A stretch of 64,000 bases of DNA from Rhodococcus sp. BP22 (lineage in GTDB: Bacteria; Actinomycetota; Actinomycetes; Mycobacteriales; Mycobacteriaceae). This document shows positions 1 through 10,564 of the stretch, piece after piece. The notes beneath the pieces were generated by a model that had not been told where the DNA came from, searched no databases, and was given only the letters and a program-made list of their open reading frames with translations. Each line of letters starts with the position of its first letter. Position 1 is the stretch's first letter. The stretch spans positions 124,001-188,000 of the forward strand of contig NZ_JACFTB010000007.1 in assembly GCF_014281965.1 (NCBI RefSeq), given 5' to 3'. A program made the position numbers and the translations under genes.

Positions 1-823
1 CGTCACCGGCGTTGGATACCTTCAGTGGCTCGGGTTGGAACGTGCTCTCGAAGTTGTACTCGCAGAAGTCCGAGGACTCGAGACCTTTGAACTCGGACTT
101 GTCTGGAAGAGCGGGCGACGGTGTCGACGCTTGCGGCTCGTCCTTTCTTCCGTGGCGCGCGGTCCCCGGCGGGACGACAAAAGTTGGGGCGGGATCCACC
201 CTGGTGCTTTCCTCGACCGGGGCAACAGCACTCTGCACTTCGGCTTCCGCTTTCGTATCATTTGCACCTGCGTTCGAGAAGACCTCGGCGATACTCCCCG
301 CCAAGGACACCGATGGTCCTCGCAACTGCTTGCGAATCTGCGTCGCTGAGGTATGGCCGTACTTGATCAGGTTGTGAAACGTGACGTCCTTGATCGACGC
401 TGCAGCGGTATCGCCTGCTGCAATCCGATCCGCTCGCCACGCCAACAACGCGTCGATAGGTATCCGCTCCCCTGCTTTGGTGTCCGGCGCTTTCGGAGTC
501 GGCTTCTCGATGTCCGGGGACGTGGAGCTGGAGGTGGCGATCGGGGGCTTGGCCGGACCGCTTCGCGGAGTTCGTAGCTCCTCCGGGAGGTGGCGGAGCA
601 CCTCCAACGGGTCCATCCCGAACTTGATCTGGTGATTGATATGAGTGATCGTGTCGGCCCAGTCGGACGCCGCGGGTGACACTCCTGACTTCGACCACCC
701 GTCGGGATCGCTCGAGATCGTCTGTATGTCGCGGGCAGTCGGAACACCGAAACCCACGCCTGCTGCGGCCTGTGCCCACTGGGTCAACGCCGTGGAGCGT
801 CGAGCCTGCTTATCTGTCGCCAT
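1..823 (-). CDS. Hypothetical protein, C-terminus cut by window edge
   Basis: The minus-strand frame opens at an ATG at 823-821 and stays open to base 1, giving 274 visible codons. I do not recognise a named family. Around residues 127-185 there is a compact helical stretch with a leucine-WR pattern that loosely resembles HRDC-like DNA-binding helices, but the match is weak. The flanks are Pro/Ala/Ser-rich and look disordered. The start lies one base after the stop of the upstream 902-residue gene, so it is almost certainly co-transcribed as a distal gene of the tubulin-like/vWA operon. No signal peptide or membrane segment is visible in the part that can be read. The rest of the protein lies outside the window. 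Confidence 0.75.
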   Translation of the reverse strand, partial: MATDKQARRSTALTQWAQAAAGVGFGVPTARDIQTISSDPDGWSKSGVSPAASDWADTITHINHQIKFGMDPLEVLRHLPEELRTPRSGPAKPPIATSSSTSPDIEKPTPKAPDTKAGERIPIDALLAWRADRIAAGDTAAASIKDVTFHNLIKYGHTSATQIRKQLRGPSVSLAGSIAEVFSNAGANDTKAEAEVQSAVAPVEESTRVDPAPTFVVPPGTARHGRKDEPQASTPSPALPDKSEFKGLESSDFCEYNFESTFQPEPLKVSNAGD

Positions 824-824
824 G

Positions 825-3533
825 TCAGAATCTGAACTCTCTGTTCTGCGGTGGGTCGTAGCTTTCGGGAGCGTCAACCGGCCTCGACTCTGCGACGCTG
901 TGACGGTCGGGCATCTCCGGGACCGTCCAGTCCTGTGCGGCCACAACCGTTGTGTCGTCCGATCCGACGGTCAACTGGTCGACGGACAGTCCGTCGCTGA
1001 TCTGCGTTGCAACGCTGACCGTCCCGATACCGGCCCAACCACGCTGCCGGACATCGTCCTTGACTGCAGTCATACCTTGTGTGGTTGCAAGGTCGGTGAC
1101 CATTCCGCGATCGAAATGATCGACTCGTCCCTGGCCAGGTGCGTCCGCGACCCCTGCCAGGAAGTCGTTCAATGGCACGAATGTTTTGGTGCCGTCGAGA
1201 AGAACTTCGATTTGTCCGGTAAGCGACTGCACGAGTTCCGACTTCGGACCCATCAGGTTCGTCCGCGCCTTGTCCCACATCAATGCGGCACCGGTAGAGG
1301 CGAACGATCCTCGAAAGAAGTCTCTCGACCAACGGTCCAATGAGGACGCAGATCCGCTTCCCGGAGCTCGCCACAACAGCGTCGGATCGGCTTTGATATC
1401 TCGACCATCGCTACCCAAGGACTCTCCGGCGTTGACCATTGCCCGCTCCCAGGGCGTACTGAGCCAGCCCAGACCGAACAGATCCTGCCGAAGGTATTCC
1501 GCGGTGCTCGCCAGCTGATCTGGGTGTGGATTCGCATACCCGATGGCTGTGTTCTTGGGTAGACCCCACGCAATTCTGCCCTCATGCGACCGCTGAAAGG
1601 TGTTCGGCCCCAATGGTTCAGCGAGGAACGCGCCCAGCGCTCGACTCCATGAGAGGTACTGAGAGTAAGCGTCGCCCAACCGATCCAAATCGCGTAGTGC
1701 AGTTCTGAGATTCGCCTCGTCCGCCTGCTCGTTCGCTGCTGCAGTTTTACGTCTGTTCAGGTCCTGGAACAGGTCGCGTTGCCCTCGCAGGAACACGGAC
1801 ACGAGTACGACAATCCACAGAACGATCGATCCCACGATGACGAGGGCGCCGATCCACCAGTCGAACCATGCTTGCGCGATCCCGACCGCCGACGCCGCGA
1901 TCACCAACACGAGGATCACCGACGTGATCTGAATCCACCGCGCAAGTTTGTTGTGTCCCTTACTCTCTGCGGGTGCCGGTCTGTCTGCGTGCGCCCGGAG
2001 CCTCGCCAGCAAGTCCTTGACTTCACGATGGCGGTCGTCGAAGTTGCGCGCGAGTGTGGTGCCCACAGCAACAGCGAAACTATTGCCCGTCCGCGAGCGC
2101 CACTCGTCGAGTGCTGAGCCGGTCCGGCGCGCTTCGATACCCAACGACGCGTCCTGGTCGAATTCGCTCAACCGGCTTCGAAGCTGGCTCGCACCGATCA
2201 CGTCGGTCGCGTCGACGCTGTCGACTTCGACCGTTGCGGCAACGACACCAGGGATGCGATCGAATTGTTCAGCCGGCCCCGGTACTACGTCCGATGCCCG
2301 TCGTAGGACACCTCGGCTCGCGCCGATCTGCACTGGCGGCAACTCGGCGGACCTCGCACCTCCATCTGCAAGAGTCATCGCAGCACGTGAGTAGTCCTGC
2401 CAAAGGTCGGAGAGGTCCGCGCGCGCAGCATGGTGTCGTTCGTCGTCCATCGACTCTATCGAACTGCGCAGTTGGTGCGTGGCCGAACCTACCTGGAACC
2501 AGCTGGCCGACCGCCCCTGTGTTGTGCGACCGTTGGCCACCACCTCGTAGGCAGACGGATTCTCGCCGAACACCGTTGAGTGAACGGCTCCGGCGACGGA
2601 GGAAGAGACGCTGTCGACTACACGCGCATACCAAGCCGCAGGTGCATTGCGGAGCGCTGCACCGAGAAACGAAAAGAACATCTTCAAAGCAGCCCAGAAT
2701 CCGATGATCTGGGTCTGCTCGACGGCATAGGGGACGCGGTCACCCATCAGTACTGCGCGATGCTTGTCCCACAGATTGCGGGCCATCGTGTGCGTCGCCA
2801 GCTGTACATCATCGATGTACGTGACGGGCGCGCCACCTTCGCGGGGTAGAGGCAATTGACCGTCTTGTTCGAAAATCTGTCTGCGCAGCGAATTTTCGAC
2901 CTCCGAAGTGTCCAAACGTCGGTAGAACGAGCGCGTAAGGCTGAGCAAGCTGCCGGGAAGGACGGGCTTGTCATCGAAGGGGGCATGTTCGACGTCGGCC
3001 CATAACCCGGACACAGCCGCCACAACCGGCGCCGCATGGCGTCCGATTTCGAGACCGTTGTCCTCGGCGGAGAGTGCGATGTGCCCCATACCCGGGCCGC
3101 GTGCATCTTCTGGAGCGATCAGGATGTTGTGCCAACCGTCGAGCGCCAAAACCGTGTTGGTGGGCGGTACACAACCTGGTCGGCCGAGGAGCAACCGCAA
3201 CCGCACGACGCGAGCTCCACCCGAGGTCGAGGCCAACAACTCGGCTACTCGGCGCTCTGTATCGATGCTCAATGCCGGAGACTGTCCGGTAAGAGGCACG
3301 AGCACGGACAGTCGGAGCGTGAGAATCCGTTGCGAAGCAACGACTTCCTCGATCGTGGTGTCGTACTCGCTACCGTGCTCGACCCTGGTTGCGGCCACTG
3401 GCGAACGATCCGCCTCCGAACCGTCCACCCATAGGAACGGGCGTATCAACCCGACTGCAGAGAGATCCTTCAGAACATCTTTGATCCCACCGGCAACACC
3501 GGGGGTCGCAAGAAAAACAGTAAGTGCAGCCAT
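825..3533 (-). CDS. Large two-TM protein of the tubulin-like/vWA operon
   Basis: This is a 902-residue protein of unknown function. I chose the ATG at 3533-3531 because it overlaps the upstream stop as TGATG, the usual sign of translational coupling. A longer frame would add 40 residues that lie inside the upstream gene. Two hydrophobic segments sit at about residues 533-552 and 559-582, so the N-terminal half and C-terminal third should be on the same side of the membrane. A charged, helical region precedes the segments. No enzyme motif is visible. Its place between the tubulin-like protein and another unknown gene suggests it anchors or transmits a signal from that assembly to the membrane; this is inference from context. 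Confidence 0.8.
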   Translation of the reverse strand: MAALTVFLATPGVAGGIKDVLKDLSAVGLIRPFLWVDGSEADRSPVAATRVEHGSEYDTTIEEVVASQRILTLRLSVLVPLTGQSPALSIDTERRVAELLASTSGGARVVRLRLLLGRPGCVPPTNTVLALDGWHNILIAPEDARGPGMGHIALSAEDNGLEIGRHAAPVVAAVSGLWADVEHAPFDDKPVLPGSLLSLTRSFYRRLDTSEVENSLRRQIFEQDGQLPLPREGGAPVTYIDDVQLATHTMARNLWDKHRAVLMGDRVPYAVEQTQIIGFWAALKMFFSFLGAALRNAPAAWYARVVDSVSSSVAGAVHSTVFGENPSAYEVVANGRTTQGRSASWFQVGSATHQLRSSIESMDDERHHAARADLSDLWQDYSRAAMTLADGGARSAELPPVQIGASRGVLRRASDVVPGPAEQFDRIPGVVAATVEVDSVDATDVIGASQLRSRLSEFDQDASLGIEARRTGSALDEWRSRTGNSFAVAVGTTLARNFDDRHREVKDLLARLRAHADRPAPAESKGHNKLARWIQITSVILVLVIAASAVGIAQAWFDWWIGALVIVGSIVLWIVVLVSVFLRGQRDLFQDLNRRKTAAANEQADEANLRTALRDLDRLGDAYSQYLSWSRALGAFLAEPLGPNTFQRSHEGRIAWGLPKNTAIGYANPHPDQLASTAEYLRQDLFGLGWLSTPWERAMVNAGESLGSDGRDIKADPTLLWRAPGSGSASSLDRWSRDFFRGSFASTGAALMWDKARTNLMGPKSELVQSLTGQIEVLLDGTKTFVPLNDFLAGVADAPGQGRVDHFDRGMVTDLATTQGMTAVKDDVRQRGWAGIGTVSVATQISDGLSVDQLTVGSDDTTVVAAQDWTVPEMPDRHSVAESRPVDAPESYDPPQNREFRF

Positions 3534-6500
3534 CAGTTCGTTCCTCGTTGTGGGATCTCGAACGAGTCCGCACCGGTCGACCACGATCCGACCGGAGGCG
3601 CGGGAGGCGGTGTGTCGGTACTTCGAGACGGTTCGAGTGCAGCGGCGAGGCATTCGTCGATCAGCGAAATCAACTTACCGGTGCCCCAGAACACGTCTGG
3701 CGCCAGATCCCTGTAGATAGGAGTTTTCGTTGCTTGCGCCCGAACGGTGATGTTGGAGAAGACTCCGCCACCGACGGCGCCTGCCTCGCCGACTGCCCCG
3801 CCAGAGCCAGGAGGCATGTAGTGCTTACCTACGAAGGCACGCTCCTCCTCGAGCCAGGCCTTCGTTCTGGCGGCGCGATCCTGTGGAGTAACAGATTCAC
3901 CGGTATCGGCAACTGCCGAGGCCAACCCGGTTCCGGTGTTTCCGGTCCGGAGCCAGTCGGTCAGGTGTGCAGCTGCTGACAAAGCGAAGATGCCGCTGAC
4001 CTCATCCTCGGTCGAGGAGTCGTAGAGTCTTCTGAGCGCACGGTAGGGCTGCATCGACGACATCACCGGCGGTTCGTGCGACTGAGCCATCGCCAACAAA
4101 ACCGACTCGATCACAGCCGGCAGCCAATCGTAGTCGGCAGCGAACTCCGATGGCGGAGTCAGCAACGGGTTCGGAAAGTTGAGCCATCTCCCAGCCTCAC
4201 CGTCCCAGATCCGTGCCGGTTCGATGAACGGCGATTTCGGGAGGAAGATTCGTCCGAGGATCTGCCCGAGCAGCCAGCCTCCGACCATCGCTTGACGCTC
4301 GGACTGGTGCATCGGCAACGAGGCAGCCAACGGACGTGCACGACGCAAGTGCCAGAACGCCTTACGCTGCGACGGTGAAGACTCCAGCCACTGTCGGGAG
4401 GCCGGACCGATTACCGAGTTGTATGCGAGCGGAGAGTAGTTGGGGTACGAACCGAAGATGTCGATCCGCTTGATCTGCTTCTCATCGGTCAGTGCGTTGA
4501 CCAGAACGTCCTTGGTCGTCTGGTCTATCCGCACACTTCGTTCGAGTTCGGCGGAGAGGTCGTCGGCAATACTCTGTCCGTCGAACGGGATCGCTGAGAA
4601 CTTGAAGCGGTACTTCATCTGCTGGTCGTTGTGAATCGCTTGCATCGCAGTCTCGTTGACACTGGCCAGAGGTCTTGCGAGGGCGATGGCTTCGCCGAAC
4701 TTCGACACCAGGTCTCGACGTCGGCCTGCCAGTTCCGATTCGGCGGCACCTCCCCCGGTGACGAAGTCGTGCAAGGAAACCGAGCAGAATTTGTCGAATG
4801 ATTCTCCGGTGCGGCTGACGAACTTGCGGGCTCTGGCGAGCAGCTCGTGAGGCCGGGTGTGCACGTTGTATGCCGCGGGTGAGGAGATGATGGACTCTCC
4901 GCTTGCGGGGTTCGTCGGAAAGACCCGTGAGCGCCACGACGCGGTGCGTTCGACGAGCCGAACTGTCTCCCCCGGTGCACGACTGCCGTCGATGGTGGGC
5001 CACAGGCCTGTGATGACCTGAGCCGCCGCCCGAGCGACGGAGTCACCGAACGCTCGCCGATCCGTTGCACTGCTTCCGGTCGCGGCAGGAAGATCCAGCT
5101 CGTATCGCATCTTGAAGTCGCTCGAACTGGTCAGCATCACTTCGTTGTTCGCCTCGGCGAACCGAGACGGAACCTTTTCGTCCGAATCGGACGGCCACGC
5201 CGCATATTGATCGGTCTGTAATCGAGCCAGACCGAGATCCCGCGGTTGTTCCACCGATGCTTGCCGAAGCAGTGTGTGAGATTCGTTCAGCGCAGCTACC
5301 AAGGGGTCGAACACCTCGGCGACCATCGCGCCCGACGCTGCGCTCAGATGCGACGAAAGCGTCGCGTAGATCTGACGCTCTACGATACGGCGGGTGCCGT
5401 CGAGCACGCTCACGACGACTTCTTGTGCGTTCGACAAAGTGCCCTTGAGCGCAGCCAAGGTTGCACGTACGTCTTCTGGTGGTTCGGCGATGTCTCCCGG
5501 TGCCTGCTTCGCGAGGTCCTGTGCCGTCGGCAAAACCACGTTCTGCATGTACTTCGACACCCGCTTGACGAGAGCCGTCGCATAAGGAAGGCCGAGTTCG
5601 GCTACAGCGTCGCCAACGACCTGCTCGAGTTTGTCCGCAAAGTCGAGGTGCCACCGGAATGCGGCCGAGTAGGCAGCGTTTTGGGCCCCGGAGAGCAACG
5701 CCGATCGCCGGCCATTGAGGTTTCGATGGACCTCCGGTACCCAAGCAGCAGCATTGAGACCGTTGCCAGACGGAATGTAGTCGCGAAGCGAGTCGTCGAT
5801 CACGTGAGTTGCGAGCGTCGACACCTCGGACCTGGGTAGGACCGTCGTCGTGATCCACATTCCAATGTCTTGGGGAAGAGCGTTCGCGTCTGTGTGTCCG
5901 GTCGGAAGTCCCAGTGCAGCACAGATGTTGCCCCACTGGTTGTCCAGAACTGCCGCGGCCTGCTCATCCTCCGATGCGCGATTCCCCGGCTGCACATGTC
6001 CACGGAGCAGCTTGTCCGCGCTCGCTCTCGCGAGTCGCTGGGATGAATACTCGGCGTATCGATCGCGGCCCATGCTCAAACTGGCGAATCCGAACGATCC
6101 CCACGGCAAGGTGTTCCAGGTCTTGTTTCCCCAGCCTAGGTACTCACGGCTGCCGGCGATTCCACCACCGTTGGTCAGGTCCCACTCGACGAATTGCTGA
6201 GTGGCCGATTGACTCATCATCAGCGCCGACAGTCCTCGGCCGAGACCACGGTAGATCGCGTTGGGGGTACCGTCGCCGAACAGCGTCTGTTCGGCACCGA
6301 CGTAACGGCCCACTGGGAACACGCGGGCGAAGGGAATCAGTTCCCCTTCACCGTTCTGCTGTCCTAGTGCACGAAGAATCGAGACATCGTGATCTCGTGC
6401 GGATCCCGTCTGGCTGGCCACGATTTCACCGAGCATGGCGAGTGCATTGGCGCGGACTCCGGTGGTGGCGGAGGCGTCGAGACCGTCGAAGATATCCGGA

Positions 6501-7138
6501 GCGACCATGAACACCCCCATGAGTCGCGGATCGACTCCAGTGATCAAAGTGAGCAGTCGACATATGTCCAATGCCATCGATGCCCCAGCACCACCGGCCA
6601 TCGACGAGACGACCAGAACGACAGGCCGCTCGCCTGGGTCGTATTTGCCGGCGCCCGGAATATCGAGGTTTCGCATCTCGGTATCGGTCTCTACGAGATT
6701 GAGCTTGCCCCAGGCAGTTTCGAGCCGTTCGCGGACCGAAGCCGCACGACTCAGGGTGATCATGCGGCCGAGAGCGCGGAATTGCCCGGCTCCGGTGCTC
6801 AGCGGAGTGTGTACTGCAGACGGATCACGAGGTGCCCAAGTCGCGATGGTGTCGAGGCGCTGCTTGCCGATGAACTGTTGGCTCATCGCATTGTCGAGAA
6901 CGCTGTAGCTGTCGCTCTGTGGACCCGTTCCGACGTATGTGCCGCCTTGATCACGAACATGCCCCATCCCGTCGGGCCCGGGCGACGGAGCCGTCGGAAC
7001 ATCGAGATGGATGAACTGCCATCCGGCTGGAATGCCTTCGATGCCGTGAGAGGCGAGGTCGGAGCGAAGCTGATCCATCATGTACGCCAGCGTGGCTCCA
7101 CCGGAACCGCCGCATCCGACGACGAGAAAACGCCTCAT
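3533..7138 (-). CDS. Tubulin-like (Tubulin_2-type) protein
   Basis: This 1201-residue protein begins with a glycine-rich loop (VGCGGSGG, residues 7-14) after a beta strand. It has a second glycine motif, SSMAGGAGASM, at about 178-188, in the position and style of the GGGTGTG signature of tubulin/FtsZ proteins. This combination and the length fit the tubulin-like family found in actinobacteria beside vWA proteins and TerD. The family is thought to bind nucleotide through this Rossmann-like region; the long C-terminal part is not recognisable by eye. The ATG at 7138 has a good ribosome site (GGAGAGG). The gene follows the vWA gene by 55 bases and is coupled to the next gene by TGATG. Function beyond a cytoskeletal or scaffold role is inference. 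Confidence 0.75.
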   Translation of the reverse strand: MRRFLVVGCGGSGGATLAYMMDQLRSDLASHGIEGIPAGWQFIHLDVPTAPSPGPDGMGHVRDQGGTYVGTGPQSDSYSVLDNAMSQQFIGKQRLDTIATWAPRDPSAVHTPLSTGAGQFRALGRMITLSRAASVRERLETAWGKLNLVETDTEMRNLDIPGAGKYDPGERPVVLVVSSMAGGAGASMALDICRLLTLITGVDPRLMGVFMVAPDIFDGLDASATTGVRANALAMLGEIVASQTGSARDHDVSILRALGQQNGEGELIPFARVFPVGRYVGAEQTLFGDGTPNAIYRGLGRGLSALMMSQSATQQFVEWDLTNGGGIAGSREYLGWGNKTWNTLPWGSFGFASLSMGRDRYAEYSSQRLARASADKLLRGHVQPGNRASEDEQAAAVLDNQWGNICAALGLPTGHTDANALPQDIGMWITTTVLPRSEVSTLATHVIDDSLRDYIPSGNGLNAAAWVPEVHRNLNGRRSALLSGAQNAAYSAAFRWHLDFADKLEQVVGDAVAELGLPYATALVKRVSKYMQNVVLPTAQDLAKQAPGDIAEPPEDVRATLAALKGTLSNAQEVVVSVLDGTRRIVERQIYATLSSHLSAASGAMVAEVFDPLVAALNESHTLLRQASVEQPRDLGLARLQTDQYAAWPSDSDEKVPSRFAEANNEVMLTSSSDFKMRYELDLPAATGSSATDRRAFGDSVARAAAQVITGLWPTIDGSRAPGETVRLVERTASWRSRVFPTNPASGESIISSPAAYNVHTRPHELLARARKFVSRTGESFDKFCSVSLHDFVTGGGAAESELAGRRRDLVSKFGEAIALARPLASVNETAMQAIHNDQQMKYRFKFSAIPFDGQSIADDLSAELERSVRIDQTTKDVLVNALTDEKQIKRIDIFGSYPNYSPLAYNSVIGPASRQWLESSPSQRKAFWHLRRARPLAASLPMHQSERQAMVGGWLLGQILGRIFLPKSPFIEPARIWDGEAGRWLNFPNPLLTPPSEFAADYDWLPAVIESVLLAMAQSHEPPVMSSMQPYRALRRLYDSSTEDEVSGIFALSAAAHLTDWLRTGNTGTGLASAVADTGESVTPQDRAARTKAWLEEERAFVGKHYMPPGSGGAVGEAGAVGGGVFSNITVRAQATKTPIYRDLAPDVFWGTGKLISLIDECLAAALEPSRSTDTPPPAPPVGSWSTGADSFEIPQRGTN

Positions 7139-7193
7139 TCGTCTACCTCTCCATTAGCTGATTTGCGCATTTTCGGTGCTCTTGAACGTGCTG

Positions 7194-9980
7194 TCATCGA
7201 CCGTCGCCGAAAGGGTCGAATGGTTTACCGGATGGGCCCGATTGCGTCGGACCCTGGCCTCTGGAAGGTCCACCGAACGGTTCCTGGGTTCGGGGGGTGG
7301 GCATCATCCTGTTGGGGCCGCCACCGAATGGGTCATTGTTACCGGCGCTGGACGGGGAGATGCTGCCGCCCCCGAAGGGATCGAATCCGGACGGGCCGGC
7401 GGCCGGCGGCGTCGGTGCCGAAGGATTCGAATCAGGGTTGATGGAAGAACGAAGCGTCGCCAGCACATTGGGCAATCGGTTCGTCATGTCGTCGACGACC
7501 GACCGCCGAACGGTGGGGCCTGCGTCGTCACCGATCAACAACACGACCGTGGCCGAGTCTGCGGGGCCTTGCGGATCATGAAGTACAACCCAGGTGTTGT
7601 GGACCGCCAAAGGCAGTCGTGCCTCGAAATTCTTGCCGTGTGTTGCCGGCAACACGGACGAGGCGCCTACACGCCCCGGCGACGATACCGTCACGAATCC
7701 CGCTCCGACAGGTGACCATCCGACATGTGTACGCAGCTGGACGCCGGCGACATCGAGCGATCGTGCCGGCGAATCGAGACCACGGACGACCTCGATCAGG
7801 TCGCGATCGGTCAATGCAAAAGGTGAGCCGTTGCGAAGGACTGTGCTACCCGCGATGGTGACGGGGAACTGCTGTCCTTTGAGCGTGCGAGCAGGAATTT
7901 TCGCCGTGTACCACTTTCCGCCGTACAGCAGCAGCAGTGGGATTCCCGGGCCGAGCAGGAGTGCAACGAGCAGGGCAAGTAGCGCATTGCTGGTATCGAG
8001 GGGCTTTTCCAGTTCCGCCCGGAATTCGACGTCGATAGACAACGCACGGTCTGCCTCACCGTTGGGGGCGACCATCAGCTGAACGGTCCCGTTGATCGGA
8101 CCGTTGGCTGCGTTCTCCACCTGCAGTGCGAGTGGGAAGGTACCGTCCTGGCCATCACCGAGCTCCTGGCAAGAGTCGACGGTTGCAGCTCCCGAGGTCG
8201 ACACACCGACACTCCCCACACCGTCCGGCGACCCGAGTATTGCCGCCGTCGTCTCTTGCGGCAGCCAGACACACCCTGGACCGGTGACCGGCAGGTCAGC
8301 CGAGAACGTCCCTGCGCCTTCGAGAGTGCCGAAGTCGACGGTCCGCGGTAATGCCGGAAAGCCGATCGGTGGTGCAACGGCCAACGGGATATCGACGGAC
8401 TGTGGTGCTAGAGCAGTCCCGGGTTCGATGTCGCCACTCGGTGTCGTAGCGTCCGCTGTCGTCACATCTAGAGTAAGGCGCACGGTTGCTTGCCCTGGGG
8501 CGACGTCGGTCAAGTCCAGTCGCAGGGGCTCGGAGATCTGCTCCTTCGGGATGCTCGCACCGACGACTGTCTGTTGTCCGTCGCTCTCGATCAGAGTGGC
8601 TGACAGGGTGGCAGTTCCGAGCAACGCATTTGGATCCACCTCGTTTCGAGCCGCATCGACGATACCGAGATCGACGGGCACATCCGATTCGCCACTGTGA
8701 ATAGCGCTCGTGCGTTGCCCTTTCCATTCGGGGAACAGATTTCCTGAGATATGGATATTCGATTTGGAACGAGCTCCTGCAGCATCGCCCGTCGGATCGA
8801 CGAAAGCCAAAGCCCACACACCTTGCCACTGTGCGGCACCTGGATTGGCCATGTCGAAGGACAGCGTTCTTGCCGACTGCCAGCGGTAGGCGACGTCCAC
8901 ACCCGCGACGTTTGCAGTCACATCTGCCTCGGATGTCGGAAGAGGCAACTCGGAGCCATCCGGCGCAACCAGTGTCGGTATCAACCCTGGGACATCTGTC
9001 GACGCCAGTACGGATACGGAATCGATCGAATCGTCGAGCACGAACCGATGTTTCCCGTCCTCACACACGGTGAGGGCACAAACCCCGGATTCGCGAGTGA
9101 GCGGTGCTTGACCGGGCGTGGAGAAGGCATCGAACGCAAAGAGCAGGTCGTCGATGTTCTGAGCCAGATAGAAGTCACCAGGGCTGGGTGTCGTGATGTT
9201 GCCGCATGACGCCGAGCCGGTGCGCTCACCGGTCGCGATCGATCGCATCACATCGAAGTCCGCTGGAGATGCGGTACCCGCAGCGAGGCCGATACCGAAC
9301 AGTACAACGCCTGACGAACGCAGCTGATCGGCGACACCACCGGGGCGACAGATGGACTCAGTGGCTGCTCCCACCACGCGCGTCACGTCTTCAGCAGTGT
9401 CGAGCGGCTGATCGGGAGCGTATGGCTTGCGTGTATCGCTGCGCGAAGTGAAGTCGATCTTGCCATCCGAGAACCACGCAACTGCTTGACAAGGGTCTAC
9501 CCCGTCTGCGGCCTGGGTCTGGTCCGCGAGCGAGGCTCGAGCGCCATCCAGTGCTAACCAGTAGTCGGTGTCGATTCCATTTGTCCGACCACGAAACTCG
9601 TCGACCGAACCTTTGAGCGCCGGAAGCGTTCCCGAGTCCAGGGGTGTCCAGTTGGATTCGACAGAGTAGGTATCGGCGAACCCCGCTATCGCGACATCGA
9701 GTTCGATCCCTGACGAGTCTTTGAATTTCGCGAGTTGATCCAGCAGATAGTTGGCTGAGGTGATTCGCGCTCCGTCCGGATCGGATATTTGGAGGCTCGA
9801 AGATTCATCGATCATGAGTAGCAAGTCGCCGCTGCGCTGCGCTGCGAGGCATGCGCCGAAGTCCGATACCGCGGCACCGCCGGGAGCGGCAGCCACCACT
9901 GGAGCCAATGCGATCGCCACCGTGCCGCCGAGCCCTACCAATGCAGCGGTGAGTAATGCGCTGGCTTTCGCTTTGTTCAC
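7194..9980 (-). CDS. Secreted/anchored vWA-domain protein
   Basis: The 928-residue product begins with a signal peptide (residues 1 to about 32, ending in an Ala-rich cleavage region). A von Willebrand A domain covers about 50-290, with the metal-binding MIDAS signature D58-x-S60-x-S62. Several cysteines in the outer part could form disulphides. A beta-rich region follows, then a transmembrane segment at about 664-686. A cytoplasmic tail ends in a Pro/Gly/Phe-rich stretch with repeated DPFGGG-like units, a likely interaction tail. The start is GTG, overlapping the upstream stop as GTGA. vWA domains bind partner proteins through a metal ion. The topology suggests it senses outside the cell and connects through its tail to the tubulin-like or TerD proteins; that link is inferred. 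Confidence 0.85.
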   Translation of the reverse strand: MNKAKASALLTAALVGLGGTVAIALAPVVAAAPGGAAVSDFGACLAAQRSGDLLLMIDESSSLQISDPDGARITSANYLLDQLAKFKDSSGIELDVAIAGFADTYSVESNWTPLDSGTLPALKGSVDEFRGRTNGIDTDYWLALDGARASLADQTQAADGVDPCQAVAWFSDGKIDFTSRSDTRKPYAPDQPLDTAEDVTRVVGAATESICRPGGVADQLRSSGVVLFGIGLAAGTASPADFDVMRSIATGERTGSASCGNITTPSPGDFYLAQNIDDLLFAFDAFSTPGQAPLTRESGVCALTVCEDGKHRFVLDDSIDSVSVLASTDVPGLIPTLVAPDGSELPLPTSEADVTANVAGVDVAYRWQSARTLSFDMANPGAAQWQGVWALAFVDPTGDAAGARSKSNIHISGNLFPEWKGQRTSAIHSGESDVPVDLGIVDAARNEVDPNALLGTATLSATLIESDGQQTVVGASIPKEQISEPLRLDLTDVAPGQATVRLTLDVTTADATTPSGDIEPGTALAPQSVDIPLAVAPPIGFPALPRTVDFGTLEGAGTFSADLPVTGPGCVWLPQETTAAILGSPDGVGSVGVSTSGAATVDSCQELGDGQDGTFPLALQVENAANGPINGTVQLMVAPNGEADRALSIDVEFRAELEKPLDTSNALLALLVALLLGPGIPLLLLYGGKWYTAKIPARTLKGQQFPVTIAGSTVLRNGSPFALTDRDLIEVVRGLDSPARSLDVAGVQLRTHVGWSPVGAGFVTVSSPGRVGASSVLPATHGKNFEARLPLAVHNTWVVLHDPQGPADSATVVLLIGDDAGPTVRRSVVDDMTNRLPNVLATLRSSINPDSNPSAPTPPAAGPSGFDPFGGGSISPSSAGNNDPFGGGPNRMMPTPRTQEPFGGPSRGQGPTQSGPSGKPFDPFGDGR

Positions 9981-10387
9981 AGTCGACCAATCCAGTCAGC
10001 GATGCGCAGCGCGCAGACAATTATTCCGATTGCCGCGATAACCAGGACGGCCCAGTACGCCGGCCGGGTCCACGTTGGTTCGGCGTAGACAGGACGTGCT
10101 CTCCGATTGGTGTCCAACAGAGTGAATGCCGACAGCACCCCTATCGCTATTGGCCCGGCAAGCACCCATCCGATTACCGCCAGCGGGCCGGAGGCTCCGA
10201 GCGCGACTCCCACGACAAGACCGATTAACGCAAGTGCACCGGAAGCGAAGAGGTAGGCCAAGGGTGGACCTGCGACGGATAGAGAGGAGCTCGGTTGGAC
10301 GCCAGCCGGCTGATGAGACGGCAGAGGTGGTGGTGAACCGAATCCTCTGTCGTTGCCGTAACCGAACGGATCCGGTGATGAAGCCAA
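9977..10387 (-). CDS. Small multi-TM membrane protein
   Basis: This 136-residue protein has a Pro/Ser-rich N-terminus with a DPFGYG motif resembling the DPFGGG units in the tail of the adjacent vWA protein. It is followed by about four hydrophobic segments (roughly residues 44-62, 65-85 as a pair, and 110-128). The start appears to be TTG at 10387, preceded at good spacing by GAGGAG. Its stop overlaps the GTG start of the vWA gene by four bases, so it is the first gene of the operon. No family is recognised. The shared DPFG motif suggests both proteins interact with the same partner; that is inference. Confidence 0.75.
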   Translation of the reverse strand: MASSPDPFGYGNDRGFGSPPPLPSHQPAGVQPSSSLSVAGPPLAYLFASGALALIGLVVGVALGASGPLAVIGWVLAGPIAIGVLSAFTLLDTNRRARPVYAEPTWTRPAYWAVLVIAAIGIIVCALRIADWIGRL

Positions 10388-10564
10388 TGCGTGGTCTCCT
10401 CAGACTGACTCGGGTTCGCAGACGATGACGCAACGCGAACCGTTTCCTGAGGAATCGACGATTCTACCTATTGCGTTACTACTGAGACTCATTCGTAATG
10501 AATTCATCGGCGGTGGCGGGCGCTTCAAGTCCCGGCCGACCGCATCGACGACCTATGGCCTACC

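Noticed and set aside
6389-7441. 350-residue plus-strand open frame
   Set aside because: It spans the antisense of the tubulin-like gene and runs into the vWA gene; composition is that of a shadow frame.
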